Below the pieces are notes generated by a model. The model searched no databases. It was given only the letters and a program-made list of their open reading frames with translations, and was not told the origin of the DNA. Positions 43,407 through 43,646 of a stretch of 43,646 nt of DNA are shown one piece after another (the first letter of the stretch is position 1; each line of letters opens with the position of its first letter). This stretch comes from an uncultured Prevotella sp. (GTDB lineage: Bacteria; Bacteroidota; Bacteroidia; Bacteroidales; Bacteroidaceae), in NCBI GenBank assembly GCA_934183135.1, contig CAKPRX010000008.1, positions 1 through 43,646 on the forward strand. The letters are read 5' to 3'. Position numbers and translations under genes: made by a program.

Positions 43407-43646
43407 TCAGCAGGAATCCCGCAAGAATGGCGAGGAAAAAGATAAATAGGGTCTGCTAATCTAAGGTAATATGGACGATTACTTTTCTTATGTGGGCTTG
43501 AAAAAAAGCGACAATGGCGCCGATTGTAAAAAAAACGGCGTTACGCACCCTTATCTCAGTTTTTATGCTTACCTTTGCCGTAGACTGATGGGAGCGGGCT
43601 GCCCGGTGGCGGTCAGCGGTTACCATCGGGCTGCGGGAACTTATGC
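43407..43646 (+). other. End of window: right repeat and promoter-like site
   Basis: No gene is seen in the last 240 bases. They hold the right direct repeat (43501-43576) and the -7-like TACCTTTG (43570-43577), which could serve a gene beyond the window. Confidence 0.5.
43501..43576 (+). repeat. Right copy of the 76-77 bp direct repeat
   Basis: It matches 33458-33534 except for G instead of C (ATGGCGCCG), one A fewer in the A-run, and G instead of T before CACCC. The orientation is the same. Here the following base completes TACCTTTG, a full -7 element. Confidence 0.9.

Noticed and set aside
33458..43576. Insertion sequence or transposon with terminal repeats
   Set aside because: The repeats are direct, not inverted, and there is no transposase or integrase between them. 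They may simply be duplicated promoter regions.

Overview
The window comes from a member of the Bacteroidota, most likely Bacteroidales and probably Prevotellaceae-like. The basis is the -7 promoter motif TAnnTTTG before many genes, the lack of Shine-Dalgarno sites, a fused FeoA-FeoB, C-terminal sorting domains of the type IX secretion kind, Bacteroidota-specific families (DUF4105/Lnb, DUF5687), and a SecA of about 1,110 residues ending in a zinc-binding tail. The genus is inferred from general resemblance and was not tested. No tRNA, rRNA, CRISPR array or transposase was found.

Region 1 (1-10.1 kb): a partial L-serine dehydratase and FeoAB on the minus strand. Then comes a long, probably structured 5' leader (about 4009-4245) before a 1,331-residue secreted beta-helix-like protein and a 57-residue peptide gene. 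A decayed fic gene follows. Region 2 (10.1-22.7 kb): a minus-strand envelope cluster (outer-membrane protein, LptC, CNNM/CorC-type protein, PpiD-like foldase). On the plus strand are a DUF4105/Lnb-like protein overlapping a phosphatase-superfamily protein that seems to have lost its active site, then secA and an ABC ATPase. Region 3 (22.6-23.7 kb): about 1 kb without genes, rich in palindromes and in a 64-bp repeat found at three places in the window.

Region 4 (23.7-33.1 kb): an unrecognised acidic protein, rarA, a 2-hydroxyacid dehydrogenase, a LysM glucosaminidase, a folK-like gene, and a minus-strand group ftsK, lolA-like, DUF5687. The DUF5687 gene carries a one-base homopolymer frameshift. 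Its family usually works with an ABC ATPase like the one at 21.9 kb.

Region 5 (33.4-43.6 kb) is the most interesting part. It is a polymorphic-toxin locus bracketed by two nearly identical 76-77 bp direct repeats that include a promoter-like motif. A small secreted protein overlaps a 2,141-residue SpvB/FG-GAP/RHS protein whose unrecognised tip ends in a glycine-zipper segment. A multi-pass membrane protein, a likely immunity protein, follows. Next comes a displaced second RHS core plus tip that repeats 1.1 kb of the first gene. Its tip has the Cys and His motifs of a Tae4-type peptidoglycan amidase, and a probable lipoprotein immunity gene follows it. The repeated core would allow recombination to exchange one tip for the other. 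The orphan core carries an extra C in a C-run, so it is out of frame with its own upstream homology.
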